This document shows, piece by piece, positions 33,701 to 48,043 of a stretch of DNA of 64,000 bases. The stretch covers positions 609,112 to 673,111 of the forward strand of contig QEOQ01000092.1 of NCBI GenBank assembly GCA_010279815.1. Direction: 5' to 3'. The stretch comes from Brachionus plicatilis (lineage: Eukaryota > Rotifera > Eurotatoria > Ploima > Brachionidae). A program made the translations under genes and the position numbers. Numbering within the stretch: the first letter of the stretch is position 1; each line of letters opens with the position of its first letter. Below the pieces are notes generated by a model that worked only from the letters and a program-made list of their open reading frames with translations, ran no database searches and had not been told where the DNA came from.

Positions 33701-36700
33701 ACGTAAATTTACGTAAAATCCACGTGGCGTAGCGCTACTGTATATTAAGGAGTTTTTAATTGAAATATAAAAACATAAATTTTTAAGTCAAAACAAAACC
33801 AATTATTTTATAATAATTTATTTTTTGGATCGCGTACGCTTTGAAACAAGACTTAGTGTATCAACCAAAAATTTTTTCAACCTTTTCTCTTGGTCAACAA
33901 ACTCTTGTTCCCCGGCAAAGATCTTATCGCTGTTTAGCGTTTATTGGATTAGATGAAAATGTCCCAAATTCGCAATTTTGAAGATTTATTACAGAGTTTT
34001 GCAGAATCAGTATAGTGGTGGTACAGGAATATATCTATTAAATAAATATATATTGTTTTAATCTTTTTTATTCACAGTTAAATGCATTTATTTAGCAAAT
34101 TTTTAGTTGAAGATATTCAATTTTCAAAAATATTCTAATGAACTTATTTAAAATAATACTATTTTTTAATATTTTTTTTTTGGTAGGAAAAATTTTGTGA
34201 AGAAACAATTACAAATATCTGATTTCTAAATTTATATAAAATATTATTTAAATTGAAAATAAAAATTGAAATTATCAAACTTTTCTCCGAATGAGAAAAA
34301 ATTATTCTGTTAATAATTTTAAATTTTTTATTGAATCTTTTAGATTTTAACTAAATTTCAAAGCTAATCAACGGGCTCTGATAGGAATAAATACCTATTG
34401 TAAAATGTAAAAAAATTAAAAATTTTACTGTTGTAAAAATGATACATAAAGTCCTGTTTCAAAGCGTACGCGATCCAAAAAATAAATATAAAAAATATTT
34501 GGTTTTCTTTTGACTTAAAAATTTATATTTTTATATTTCAATTAAAAACTCCTTTTTATAATAAAATTTTAAAAAAATCTTAGATCAAAAATCATATCAT
34601 GTGTCAATAGCCTTATTTTTTGGATATGTGATGTATTTCGTTTCACGAAATAATCAAGGTCTAATTAAATCTAAATATCTTGAAAATTATACTTCCTGAA
34701 CAAAAACTAGATGCACTTTTGGAAAGCTCGTCAAATTTTCAACAATAAAGGGAGTCAATCGCATAAAATTCCAAACTAAATGATTTGTTAAAAGTTTGAA
34801 ATATTCTTGCTTTGTTAAATAAGTGGAGGTCAGTGTTTTAGTAGGACCATTTCAGGTAAGAATTGAAATTTCATAAAAAAAGATTAAAAATCACATATTC
34901 TGTGGATGACACACAAACTTAAATTTATTTTTCAAAAAAGATTATTTGGCACATAAAATGATTGAAATAAAATGTTAAAAACTCATATATAATATTTTTA
35001 ATAAAAAAAATGGGTCTGATTTTTATCTATAATGTCAACAAAACATAATTTTTTCCAAACTTTATATGTGTACAAAAACAGCAGTATCTAAAAATCCATT
35101 CAATTTTTTTTTCTCATTTTAGTCAAATAATATGTGTATTTATCAGAAAAGAAAAAAAATTATTATTTTTGGAAATAAATTAAATTATGTGCCGGTAACA
35201 GAAAATAAAACGAAAAATAAAAAAATATTTTTTTCCTATTTTTTTTAATCCTTTTTATGTGTTTCACAAAGTTTATAAGTGTCGGTTAATCTTTTTGCAA
35301 TTTTTTTTCTTGTGAGTCAATTTTTTTGATTTACTTTTATTATGGTATTTTAATCGTGACTAAGACTCTTTACTAAAAACAAATACATTTTTAAACCTAA
35401 TTAAAGTTAGAATTTTTTAATATTAAACTCCTTTTTTTTTTAAATCTTTTCTTGAATTAATTAATTTAATCACAAAATATTTTTTTCAGTCAAAGTTTTA
35501 TGATCAAAAAAATTAATTGCAAATTAATCGAGATATCATTACAATTACAATTAAGTGTTTTTAATCATAAAATTGACCTTCAAAAAATTGAAAAACACAT
35601 TCAAAGATTTGGTAAAACATTATTTAAGATAAGTTAAAGTAAATTAAAATTGAGTAAACATTTATGCTAAATGGAAAAAATAGAATTCATTTAATCCATC
35701 TGAAAATGAGACTTAAACATTTAATTAAAAAACTTTTTATTCTTTTTTATTAAAATTAAACTAAAATCGAAATTTATTTCATCTAATTTTCTTTAAAATA
35801 TATTTTATTGATCTATATTTTAGTGAAATTTTGAAACCCGGTATAAAAATTTGATAAAAATCAATCACGGTCTTTTCTCTGATGTGACCAAATATTTTTT
35901 TTCTTGATACGTTACCAACGCAAATTAAACCAATTATAAAAAATAATTTAATGATTTGAATCTTTTTTTAAAGCATATAATTGTAATTTAGTACCAAAGA
36001 AGATTTTTTGAAAACAAATTTAATAACTTTAAATTTAAAATTTATAAATGAATGCTGAAATTACCTTGCATACTTATTTAATCGTTATCATTAACTATCT
36101 AGAGATTTCTAACGGACGTAGAATAAAAAATGGCACAAAAGCTTTTTAAAATTAATTTATTTTGTTTTATTTATATTTGTCTTTATTTTAAATTAAGAGA
36201 TTCTTTTAATAAAAAATTTTGTGAATTTGTTTTAATTCAAATGTATTAATTTACACTTTGAATAAATTTAAAATTCTTTATCTCAATTTTTTTTATTTAG
36301 AGAGAAAAGTATTAGTAAAGTCAACATGGATTTATTACTAACAATACAATATCCCACACCGAATGTATATCATATAAAAAAATAAATTAAAAAAAAATTA
36401 AAATTATTTACTTAGATTCTTAAAGCATCTAAAAAAACCAACCTCATTATTTCAGCCAAATGTAGGATTTAATTTAAATTTGTATCCAATTATTCAATTA
36501 TTTTAGAAAAAATTTTGAAATTTTATGAAATTTGTGTTAAAAACATACAATTAAGCTATCAAAAAAGTTGAATCATTAGATTTTAACATTAATTTTTTTA
36601 ATTTTTCTAAGTATTAGAGAAATATTTCCTAAAACTCGATTAAAACTCGTTATTTTTTTCAATTTTTAATTTATATAGTTTTTACATTATATTTTGAAAA

Positions 36701-37136
36701 AAAATTGTACACTATGACCGAGATTTTTTCGATGGATATTATTTTAGAAAATTTTTATCTTCAATTGAATAAAACTATATTGAACTTTATCTTCAAAGTT
36801 TGGATTAAATAAATTTGTTTAATTAATTTAAAAATTAGATTTAATGAAAAAATTGACATGTTTTTGCTAGGTGATAACGATCTTAAATTTAACGCCTTAA
36901 TTAAAAATTTCAAGTCACAAAAATTATTAAATATTTACAAAAGATTTAAGAAAAAAATTGGCCTTGGATTAAAACTAAATTGACTTACTGCATATTTAAA
37001 TTTTGCATTGTATTCGGGATCATTTGCTTTAATTCGCCTTCGATCCTCTAAAAAAAAAATAAAAAATATTAAAAAAAAATACATAAAATTAAATTTTTGG
37101 AGTACCTTTGGGTTTTGCTTTCTTTAAATAATTCAT
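21751..37136 (-). CDS. ATP8B: P4-ATPase phospholipid flippase, ATP8B class
   Basis: Seven exons: 37136-37106, 37047-36989, 32523-30024, 25642-25419, 25364-25035, 22533-22075, 21981-21751; predicted 1277 residues (human ATP8B1 has 1251). It flips aminophospholipids or phosphatidylcholine to the cytosolic leaflet, usually with a CDC50 partner. Features: [23 protein letters not shown] at the first membrane segment; actuator loop [16 protein letters not shown] in M4; phosphorylation site [10 protein letters not shown] with Asp at about residue 409; FCKGAD in the nucleotide domain; [24 protein letters not shown]; then M5-M10. After M10 comes [15 protein letters not shown], the conserved ATP8B regulatory tail. 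Start: the only ATG that opens into [15 protein letters not shown], the typical P4 N-terminus. Exon 3 is one 2.5-kb block free of introns, while introns 2, 3 and 5 are 4.5, 4.4 and 2.5 kb and full of transposons. Confidence 0.93.
22771..23101. mobile_element. hAT-type MITE in flippase intron 5
   Basis: Perfect 18-bp terminal inverted repeats CAGAGTTGTTTAAAAGTC, flanked by exact 8-bp duplications AAATTGAA (22763-22770 and 23102-23109). The 8-bp duplication and the CAGAG ends fit the hAT superfamily. The interior repeats AAGTC/GACTT motifs and has no coding capacity. A partial relative ends at about 24560 (ACAACTCTGG). Confidence 0.9.
24573..24876. mobile_element. Foldback MITE in flippase intron 5
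   Basis: Arms 24611-about 24740 and 24750-24876 are inverted copies beginning AAAAGTAAAAACTTTATAAT. The flank GGCAATGTGAAATTT at 24573 matches the ends of the element at 60284-60614 (GGCATTGTGAAATTT), so this is probably a truncated member of the same family. Confidence 0.7.
26430..26490 (+). repeat. Retroposon 3' tail copy
   Basis: GCATTAGCTCGGTACAGATA followed by an AAATAAGTAAATAAATT tail. Related to the copies at 17727, 26655 and 29848. Confidence 0.6.
26646..26843 (-). repeat. Direct repeat, distal copy (flippase intron 3)
   Basis: About 190 bp that recur at 29836-30011 with some 85-90 percent similarity by eye. It contains GAAGGAGCTTTAG and, further on, AAATTTTGTCGACTGGGAAA. The proximal copy ends a few bases from the exon 3 donor. 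On the minus strand it reads as a retroposon whose 3' tail is shared with 17727. Confidence 0.75.
27674..27945 (+). repeat. 5' LTR
   Basis: 272 bp, starts TGTAGACGTC and ends ATATTACA. It contains a CCCAATAAAG segment (poly(A)-signal-like) near 27829. Internally it differs from the 3' LTR at GTTATAAAA versus GTTGTAAAA and by one extra T in GTGTTTGATCC. Confidence 0.9.
28240..28983 (+). CDS. LTR-element ORF: single-pass membrane protein of unknown family
   Basis: The frame is open from 28240 to the TAA at 28981-28983, but the first in-frame ATG is at about 28369 ([15 protein letters not shown]), giving about 205 residues. An initiator outside the frame, joined by splicing, would give about 240. 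A hydrophobic helix [19 protein letters not shown] lies about 25 residues after that ATG. It is followed by a polar Ser/Thr/Asn-rich region and a charged C-terminus ending DSDESVPP. No Cys/His zinc knuckle, protease or envelope furin-like motif is visible, so it is neither an obvious gag nor an obvious env. I do not recognise the family. Confidence 0.6.
   Translation, partial: RRDVYLSDLVLETRVDETVGLLSIIATALFGRQREPKKVTEEVMVEIPKTWFEQYLDLIETTWTNYYILFIATLVSMIVINTWYGTRCRNKTLDDKFNRIDGRLDQLIGNINNKPQDFVGSNVNTNRLDIKNSMETSRTSYIETKRRKTLESTDGTLTTQTSGIGPPESLSTPTSNQGRDWYYEPNRIENQSKGAALQELNELDPSRMRFGMEFRIMDWPLKKIQEEKVESRKRLAHRLDSDESVPP
29008..29278 (+). repeat. 3' LTR
   Basis: 271 bp, matching the 5' LTR at all but two positions, and followed directly by the ACAT duplication. 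Confidence 0.9.
29836..30011 (-). repeat. Direct repeat, proximal copy, next to the exon 3 donor
   Basis: See the distal copy at 26646-26843. This one ends only about 12 bp from the flippase exon 3 splice donor at 30023. Confidence 0.75.
32530..33565. repeat. Tandem segmental duplication in flippase intron 2
   Basis: A block containing GGGGGTTCAAACCAAGGCCA at 32571 recurs about 787 bp further on at 33359 (one mismatch), and the match extends over roughly 190 bp in each copy (to 32750 and 33538). A second shared block (TTTTTTTGGCTTAAAAAC) lies at about 32822 and 33313. This intron therefore contains a partly preserved tandem duplication. Confidence 0.8.
33087..33233. mobile_element. piggyBac-type MITE (TTAA target site)
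   Basis: Ends CCCTTATCCGTCG and its exact inverse, flanked by TTAA at 33083-33086 and 33234-33237. TTAA duplication with CCC ends is the signature of the piggyBac superfamily. Inside, GGGTCATTTTTGACCC forms another palindrome. At 147 bp there is no coding capacity. Confidence 0.9.
33535..34610. mobile_element. Large foldback element in flippase intron 2
   Basis: Outer arms 33535-33850 and 34450-34610 are inverted copies. Examples: GGATCGCGTACGCTTTGAAAC at 33828-33848 against its inverse at about 34457-34477, and GATATGATTTTTAATCTAAG against its near-inverse at about 34574-34594. The left arm is interrupted by the TA-flanked MITE at 33581. Confidence 0.75.
33581..33740. mobile_element. 160-bp TA-flanked MITE (Tc1/mariner type)
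   Basis: Ends CAGTAGCGCTACGCCACGTG and its exact inverse, flanked by TA at 33579-33580 and 33741-33742. The interior is repeated ACGTAAATTT motifs. Inserted into the left arm of the foldback above, so it is the younger insertion. Confidence 0.9.
34611..36988. other. Remainder of flippase intron 2
   Basis: AT-rich DNA without clear exons, element ends or RNA genes. Confidence 0.5.
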
Positions 37137-38430
37137 TTTGAAATTGTAATTTTGGCTTAAAAATTAAATTCGTATTCAGCGATAAAAGTGAAAATATGTT
37201 CAGCAGTGATAGTTTATTTGATGATTGAAAACTAGAAATCATCTTTTGTGTGGTACTTTTTGCTCAAAGAATGTCATAAAACCATTTGAAAAGTTGCCAA
37301 ACAACTTAAACACCAACAAAAAACTTTATAAATCTAAATTTTAAATAATCAAATAATTCAACTAATAAAAATCGACTTTGATATATGGTCTAAATTTACA
37401 TTATGTCATAAATTAAAATATTTAATTAAAAATAAAAAAAATTCAAATCTAAATTTGACTCGGGTCAGCAACCCTGAAGTTTGAGCACCAATCCTTGCTT
37501 AGGTATTTGAAAAGAAAAATATGCACGCCAGATAATACCAAAGCTAATAACACATTTAAGCTTTTAAGACACTTGTCCAAAAGAGGTTTCTATGGAAATT
37601 TCAAAACTAAAAATGAACACGCTTTTTAATTTTCGATTTGAAAAATAAAAAAATGAAATTAAAATCCCACTTCTAGATAAACAGTGTTGTGCAACATGTT
37701 GCATTAAAAAAAATGATAAAAACCTAAACATGAGACATCAAGGGTGGTAACATAAGTTTAAATTAAATTTAAATTCTCATTTGACTACTTGATGAAAATC
37801 AATAATAAAATAAAACCAAAAACATAATAGATTTTGAATAGAAACATTGTCGAGGCTGAGACACCAAACATTAATCACAAAATGTAATAATTGACAATTC
37901 ACGATTAGACCAAGTATGATTAAAAAAATCAATAAAATTATTTTGAAAAAAAAATTAATAAATAAAAAAAACTGAAAATTTGCATAAAATTTAAAATTAA
38001 AAATAATAAAAAAATTAATTATATCATAAATATTTACTCATGTAATTAAGGCTAGAAAATTTTTTATCTCAATTATATTTACCTTTAGTAAAAAATTGCT
38101 ACCAATTTGTGAATACTTTTGCGAATGGGCTTTATTCAAAAAAATTTTGTAATCACTGACGAACTAAAGACAAGCATTAGCCACGCTGGATAATACCAGT
38201 CTGGTCTAGGGCATATATCAAGTTATGTCAAATCGAGCAAAAACAAAAATTGTAATAAAATATTTTTCATTCATAAACATTTTTTGTCATAAGTGTGCGT
38301 GTAAGCATCACAGTGATTGAAACACTGCGCATAAATATATACACATAAAGGTATAAATAATCGGTAGATTTTTGTCTTATTTTTTAATTTTAATTTATAG
38401 GTTGAAAATAATTATTTGTTTCCAAAAGAC
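37137..38430. other. Divergent intergenic region, flippase side
   Basis: Presumably includes the flippase promoter. No exon or TATA box is evident. Confidence 0.45.
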
Positions 38431-38433
38431 TGA

Positions 38434-38514
38434 ATGTTGGTCTATCCAGCCAGAGCATTGATTCAAAATGGACCAGAAGGCGAGACTCAAGCTGTGATGG
38501 CTAAATTAAAGTAA
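38434..38514 (+). CDS. Possible small exon, 26 residues, unknown
   Basis: ATG opens a short frame MLVYPARALIQNGPEGETQA then VMAKLK and stop. Base composition is exon-like against AT-rich surroundings. A GTAATT donor overlaps the last codon, so it may be a first coding exon of an unrecognised gene. No partner exon was found before glycerol kinase. Confidence 0.25.
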   Translation: MLVYPARALIQNGPEGETQAVMAKLK

Positions 38515-39238
38515 TTTAATGCTTTATTCCCATCAGATTACATTTGGTCGTTTATCTATCAGGTCACCTTTATTTATTTGAGCTAGTTTTTTTATTTTTT
38601 TTCAAAAAGTAGAACACAGCTCGTCAAAATATTTTTAGTTATCTTTGATTATGTTTTAGATTGTGCACTTGTCGGCTTCAATAGATCTTAGGATAAGTCT
38701 AGAATATTCAATAACTCTAAGACAATTTTAGTTCTTTGGCGCTCAAGGGAATTATTTTTTGGGGTATAATCACGTGATCAACAGAGAAAAGAGTGGAATT
38801 TTTTTTTTTTATCCAAAAATAAAAATTGATCAATTTTAAGTTAAAAGAAGATTTTTTGAAAAAAATAAAAGTATTTTTTTTACAAAGACGAAATAAATAT
38901 TTTGTGTGTCACATTTTTATTTTGCCACCTTTAAAAAAAAAAAAGTTGACAATAAATTCCTAGTTAAATATCAGATATGAATCCTTTAAAAATATTAATA
39001 TCAATTTAAAAAGAAAGAGAGAAAGAAAAGCATCGGATAAATAGCTACTGCTAGATAGAAAACCAAATTTTAAATAGCTTGGCACTTGAGAATTTTATTA
39101 AATTTAAACTTTCAAAAGCGATAAGATAAAATCTAAATGAGCTATCATTTGATTCTAATCATATTTAGATACCAGAGCTCGGCTAAATTTAAATTCCTTG
39201 CATGACTTATATTTAAATATTAGAGTCCTCTAAGCGAG

Positions 39239-39246
39239 TATAAAAT
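39239..39246 (+). promoter_or_regulatory. TATA box of glycerol kinase
   Basis: TATAAAAT lies in a locally GC-richer context, about 30 bp before a TTTTTCATCTTC pyrimidine stretch that could hold the transcription start, and 268 bp before the ATG. TATA-like strings are frequent in this DNA; spacing and context are the support. Confidence 0.45.
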
Positions 39247-39506
39247 CACACAAACCGAGCACCTTTTTCATCTTCAAGCTATATAGTCAATTAAAATCTG
39301 TTCGCATCTTCAAAACTTAACTATATATCAAAAACTTCTCGTACACTAAAAGTAATTTTTGAGTCAAATTTTTGAATTTGTTTTCTTTAATTCGGAGTAA
39401 ACAAACAATCCCTTTTCGATATTTAAATTCAAGCAGTTTTAAGAGAGGTTTTTATTTTTTCATTTTTAAAATATAGAGCTTTATTAAAAAAAAAGTCTAG
39501 CACAAA

Positions 39507-43338
<3,832 letters not shown>

Positions 43339-44324
43339 ACTTGCTTTATAGTTTTAAAAACATGTTTTTAATTAGTTTTATCTTTAATAAATATTTTCAT
43401 GTTTAAAAAACTTTTATTAAAATAAAATACTATCTTATTTACTACAGAATCCGCAATTTAAATTTTTATCACAATCTTTGCATTCAATTACTAAAAATTG
43501 CTTCCAAGTTTTTAATTAAAAAAAAGATTTTGAGTATTTTTTTGTTACAAAATTTATGAATTGCATAAGAATATTTTTAAACTAATCACTCAATTCTTAT
43601 TTTTTTATAAATAACTTCAATCATAAATTTAAAGCAATCTAATAATCATATATTTGATCCTAAACTTCAACGTTGACAAAGACTTTGTGTAGTAAAAGTT
43701 TAGGAATTTAACTTAAATTTATTTAATTCCATTGAAATTCTCTCCTAAAATAATATGTGACATTTCAAATTAAAAAAGAGCAAACATGCTATAATAATTT
43801 TGAAAAAAATTTGTTCTTTTTTCTTAAATTTAAATTATATATAATTTTTTCTCAATTTTGAATTGATTATTTTTATTTTCAAATTTTGTAGAATTCGAAG
43901 AACTTAACTTTTTTTTTCTTTTTTTTTAAATTTTTTCATTTTGCCTATGAGGCTTAAATCAATAAATAATAATAATAATAATTAAATGATTATTTTTTAT
44001 GTTTCTAACATTTTTTAAAAAATGTTCTAATTCTTTCAGAAACATGATAATTATCTATCGATAGCAAGTTAAATTTTTCGTCAATTTAAAAATTTAGAAT
44101 TTTGTAATTAATGAAAGAAACAATCAATTTTGTAATAAAATTTTTTAACAATAATGATGGTTAAAATTTTTTATTTTGTTAAATTGTGATTTCTTCTTTC
44201 CACCAAAGGCTGAAACCTAAAATTAAAAAAGTTTCATTAGAAAGAAATTGAAAAACTACAAAAAAGTTATCTCGACAACTTTGAAATTTTATCTTGTATC
44301 CCTACCAATGCGTCTTGATCTTTG
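43339..44324. other. Intergenic, with a retroposon tail
   Basis: No gene. At about 43943-43985, TGCCTATGAGGCTTAAATC followed by AATAATAATAATAATAATT looks like the 3' tail of a retroposon. Confidence 0.5.
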
Positions 44325-44700
44325 GCTTTTCTTTTCTGTAATTTTTGTACTTTTTTTAAAATATAATTTATTTGGCCCTGTTACTTTCTGTACTTTCTAT
44401 ACTTTTTGTACTTTATCAGTATTTTAATAACTATAATAAAAAATTAAACGGGGTCAGAGACGAAGCCCTAGTTTAGGGAATCAGGTATGTTAAAGATAAG
44501 AAAAATTTTAGTTCAAATTAATATTAATAATTAAAATTTTAATTATTTATAATCTTTATTTTTAATATGAAAAAGTACAGAAAGTACAGAAAGTACAGAA
44601 AGGAACAGGGCCAAATAAATAAAATTTTAGAAAAAGTATAAAAAGTACAAAAAGGATTTTTACTTTTAAATATTCTCATTGTCTTTACCTCCCCAATCGA
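44325..44700. mobile_element. Second copy of the GTACTTTTTGTACTTT foldback family
   Basis: Same order as 40557-41590 minus the inner insertion: TGTACTTT arms, GGCCCTG, GGGGTCAGAGACGAAGCCC centre, AAAAGTACAGAAAGTACAG arm, ending TCTCATTGTCTTTACCT. It shows the empty-site structure of the family. Confidence 0.8.
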
Positions 44701-45175
44701 GGCTTAACCGGAGATTCTTCTCATGTGCCCTCTGTTCCCTTCCAAGATAGTCTAATTCGGAATAATGAGTTGTATGGCGCATTTTTATCAATATCTCTGC
44801 TCAGGCATAAATTGGAATTAAATTTCATTTAAATATTTTTTTCAAGAGTCAAAACAAGATTATTTACAGGTAAAAATTCATTAGAGAAAGACAAAAAAGA
44901 ACAGCCATCATATAAATTAAATCAAAAGATTTTAAATTTCATTTAATTTAATAATTTAAGTTTAAATTTTTATTTTTTAACTATTCTGATATAGAAGGCG
45001 ACAAAAAAGTAAAAATAATTAACAAGAAAGTTCATTAGGTGATGTATACAGAAAAAAACGATATTGATTTAACAGAATCATTTGACTATAGAGATCATAA
45101 TATTTTAAAGGTGTACATATCCTTTGATTATTTTAATGTTGTACATATCGTGAATATTGTAACACTTCTAAATAT

Positions 45176-45531
45176 GGGGCTGTGAAGTTGGTTTCAATTC
45201 GATCATTCCAATTCAGAAAAACTTGAATAGCTTTTTTACTAAAAGAGATAATTTAGTTCTAAAAAATGCTCAATTATAAGCAAATTTGCTTAATTCAGTA
45301 AAATAAGTCTGCAAAATACTCTGCAATTTTATGCATTTTGCACGCCATTAAAAAATTCTCAAATCAATTGTGCACTTACTTTGCAGAGTATTTGCAGACA
45401 TATATTTTCAGATTAAGCAAAGTTGCTTAAACATTAAGCATTTTACAGAACTAAATTATTCCTTATAGTAAAAAAGTTATTCAAATTTTTCTGAATTGAA
45501 ACGATCGAATTGAAATGAACTTCACAGCCCC
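45176..45531. mobile_element. Foldback MITE with GGGGCTGTGAAGTT ends
   Basis: Inverted ends GGGGCTGTGAAGTT and AACTTCACAGCCCC (one mismatch), with long symmetric arms containing AATTTAGTTCT, TTAAGCAAAGTTGCTTAA and CTGCAAAATACTCTGCAA. Both flanks contain TCTAAAT, a possible 7-8 bp duplication. No coding capacity. Confidence 0.8.
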
Positions 45532-45724
45532 TCTAAATTTTTTTTTTTTTCATGCTACCATACTTGGAAATATTTTGTTAAATATTAAATCTGAACAATT
45601 TCTCTGCATCGATTTTACTATCAAAAAAAAAGCTTAAAAATAATTGAATTATTGTTCTATCTATTTTTTAAATTTTTTTATATAGTTAATAGAAATAAAT
45701 TTTTTGAGTGATTTGTTTTAAAAA

Positions 45725-45780
45725 CTAACTGGGCTTAAGCTCGAATAAATACAAATAAATACAAATAAATTTATTACAGA
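45725..45780 (+). repeat. Retroposon 3' tail with AATACAAATA repeats
   Basis: GGGCTTAAGCTCG followed by (AATAAATACA)n. The stem-like GCTTAAGC and the simple tail resemble the other retroposon ends here (17727, 26430, 43943). Confidence 0.5.
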
Positions 45781-46459
45781 ATGAAAAATAAAAACTTGAT
45801 TTTCTCTTTTAAAAAATTATCTGAATAAATTTTACTTGTGAATTTTTCAGTTTTAACACTTGAAATACTAGAGTAGTCATTTTGACTTGAATTAATATTC
45901 AAAATTCTGATAATTTTAAGCAGATTTCTTAAATACTTCAAAATTTTATGATTTTGTAATGTTCACCATATTCTTTTAAAACTAAAAATGCTCTTTCAAT
46001 TATATTCTTTTTTATTTTTCGTTCTTATTTGAAAAAGGATAAAAAAATTTAAAAACTTTCATTCTATTTATGAATCTGAGGCAATTTTGGTTCCAAAATT
46101 CTTCAAAATTTAAAGTAGAATTATAATCGAAGTTGAAAATATCAAAATAGAATAAAATAAGATACAAATTTAAGGAATTTCAAATTTAAAATAAACTGTT
46201 TTTTCTAAAGTTTAGGAAAAAAGAGGAATGCACCACAACTGACCGGTGGAATAACCGCGGGACAGCTTGTTTTATAATTTAAAAGTAAATAAAATGTTTT
46301 TTGTATAACCTTTAGTAAAGTAAATGCCTCTAACATTAAGGATAGTTTTTAAATGCCAAATGGTGAGAGCAAATTAAACACTTTCATTTGTTCAACTTCA
46401 TGGAACAAATTTTTTTTTATCTTTTGATTAATTTCGGGATATTGGAAAATTAAACTCAC

Positions 46460-47270
46460 TGAAAAAGCAAAACATATATCATCTTTCTTTTGTAGTTTAG
46501 GTCTTTTCTCGTTCAAAGTAATGCCTTTCGGTTTTTGTAATGCAGGATCAACATTCCAACGAACGATGCAATTGATTTTAAATAAACTAAAAATTCTTTG
46601 GCTAAAATTAATGAGATTTTTACATTTTCTTAAACTTTCGATGACCACATGAAGCATCTTGAAGATCTTTTTAAGTGTCTCCTAGATGCAAACATCAAGG
46701 TAAAAACCTCTAAGAGTAGAATCGCAGGAAAAAATTCGATGTTTTTGGGCTACAAAGTATCAAAAAAGGGCGTAGAAATAGATTAATGTAGAAAAGAGAC
46801 AATAAAGAATCATCAACAGATAATAAGACAAGGACTGCAAAACAAATCTAACAATTTTTAGGGTTGGTAGGTTGTTACAGACAATGCATTCCATGTTTTT
46901 CCCAGATTGTTGATATATTAAATAAGTTCACAAGGAAAAATACTGAATTCAGATGGGAAGAAAAATGTAAAATTGCCTTTAAAATTCTGATCAGTCACTT
47001 TACCTCAATTTTTGCCAACCAGAATTTAAAGAAACTTTTTTCCTCTCATCTGACGCATCCAGAGTTAGTTTAGGAGCAGTATTAAAACAAAAGAATAAAG
47101 AATGTAGAGAGAGGGTTATCTTTTTTGAGAAGAGATCTTTGAATAAAACAGAAAGAAATTATAGGACGATTGAAAGAGAGTTACAGTTTTTGTTGTTGTT
47201 TTGGCTATAGTTTTTGCAGTTGAAAAATTTAAATATTATCTTTATGGAACAGAGTTCATTCATTAAACAG
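46460..47270 (+). pseudogene. Ty3/gypsy retrotransposon pol remnant
   Basis: Fragments in shifting plus-strand frames: MPFGFCNAGSTFQR (reverse transcriptase), DDHMKHLEDLFKCLLDANIK, FLGYKVSKKG, then GCYRQCIPCFSQIVDILNKF and an RNase H-like block with SLGAVLKQ and YYLYGTEF. Order and spacing fit the end of reverse transcriptase and the start of RNase H. The YxDD region is lost, and stops and frameshifts are numerous. No flanking LTRs were found. Confidence 0.8.
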
Positions 47271-47794
47271 ACAACAATCCATTCACACATCTAAGCAATT
47301 TAACTTAATCATCATCTATATTAACGAGATATAAAAATAGCAGAATATAATTCTATTTTTTAATACAAAAAGGAAACTTAAACATGATGCAATTATATAA
47401 AAAAATTCTCGGAAGAAGAAGAAATTCCAAAATAAAATCTACTTGAATCCCTACTCAGTATTAAAGAAAAGTAAATTAATTCCGATGAAAAGATAAACTA
47501 TGAGAATAATAATTGACTTACATCAGCAAAACAATTATTCGTCATTTCTAGTCCTTATTACAAGGCCCATTAAAATCGGCTACACAATTTTTTAATAGAA
47601 TACCACAATTTTTTAAAATGATACCACATTTATTTAATAAATGTACACAATTTTTAAAATAATCCATAAAAATAAAGATTAACACTTAATTAAATAAAAA
47701 AACACTTATTATATAAAATTGACACTTATTTGATTAAGAAGACCATTAATTAATTAAAAAACTCATTCTTTTAAATTTTTGACCCTATTTACAA

Positions 47795-48043
47795 GTGTTG
47801 AAATTACTCAAAATAAAAAGTGGAAGTAAAATAAACTTATCCGAATCTGATCCAAATGAAAAAGAGTTCACAGAAAAAGAATCAAAGAAACCATTAGTTG
47901 TCTTGGAAAATGAAAACGACAATACCTTCGAGTCTGAATCAAACAGTTCGACAACTGAATGTTCAATTCAAGTAGATCAATCATCTAACGAAGATGGTCA
48001 GCAAACTGCCAGTCAAAACAGCATTGAAGAAAATTTAGAATGA
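47795..48043 (+). CDS. Acidic ORF upstream of the endonuclease ORF
   Basis: 82 residues as read, with a TTG rather than ATG at the first position; rich in Glu, Ser, Asn and Gln (for example ESESNSSTTECSIQVDQSS). Its TGA overlaps the ATG of the next ORF (ATGA at 48040-48043). Such stop-start overlaps occur between ORF1 and ORF2 of some non-LTR retrotransposons. No domain recognised. Confidence 0.45.
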   Translation: MLKLLKIKSGSKINLSESDPNEKEFTEKESKKPLVVLENENDNTFESESNSSTTECSIQVDQSSNEDGQQTASQNSIEENLE

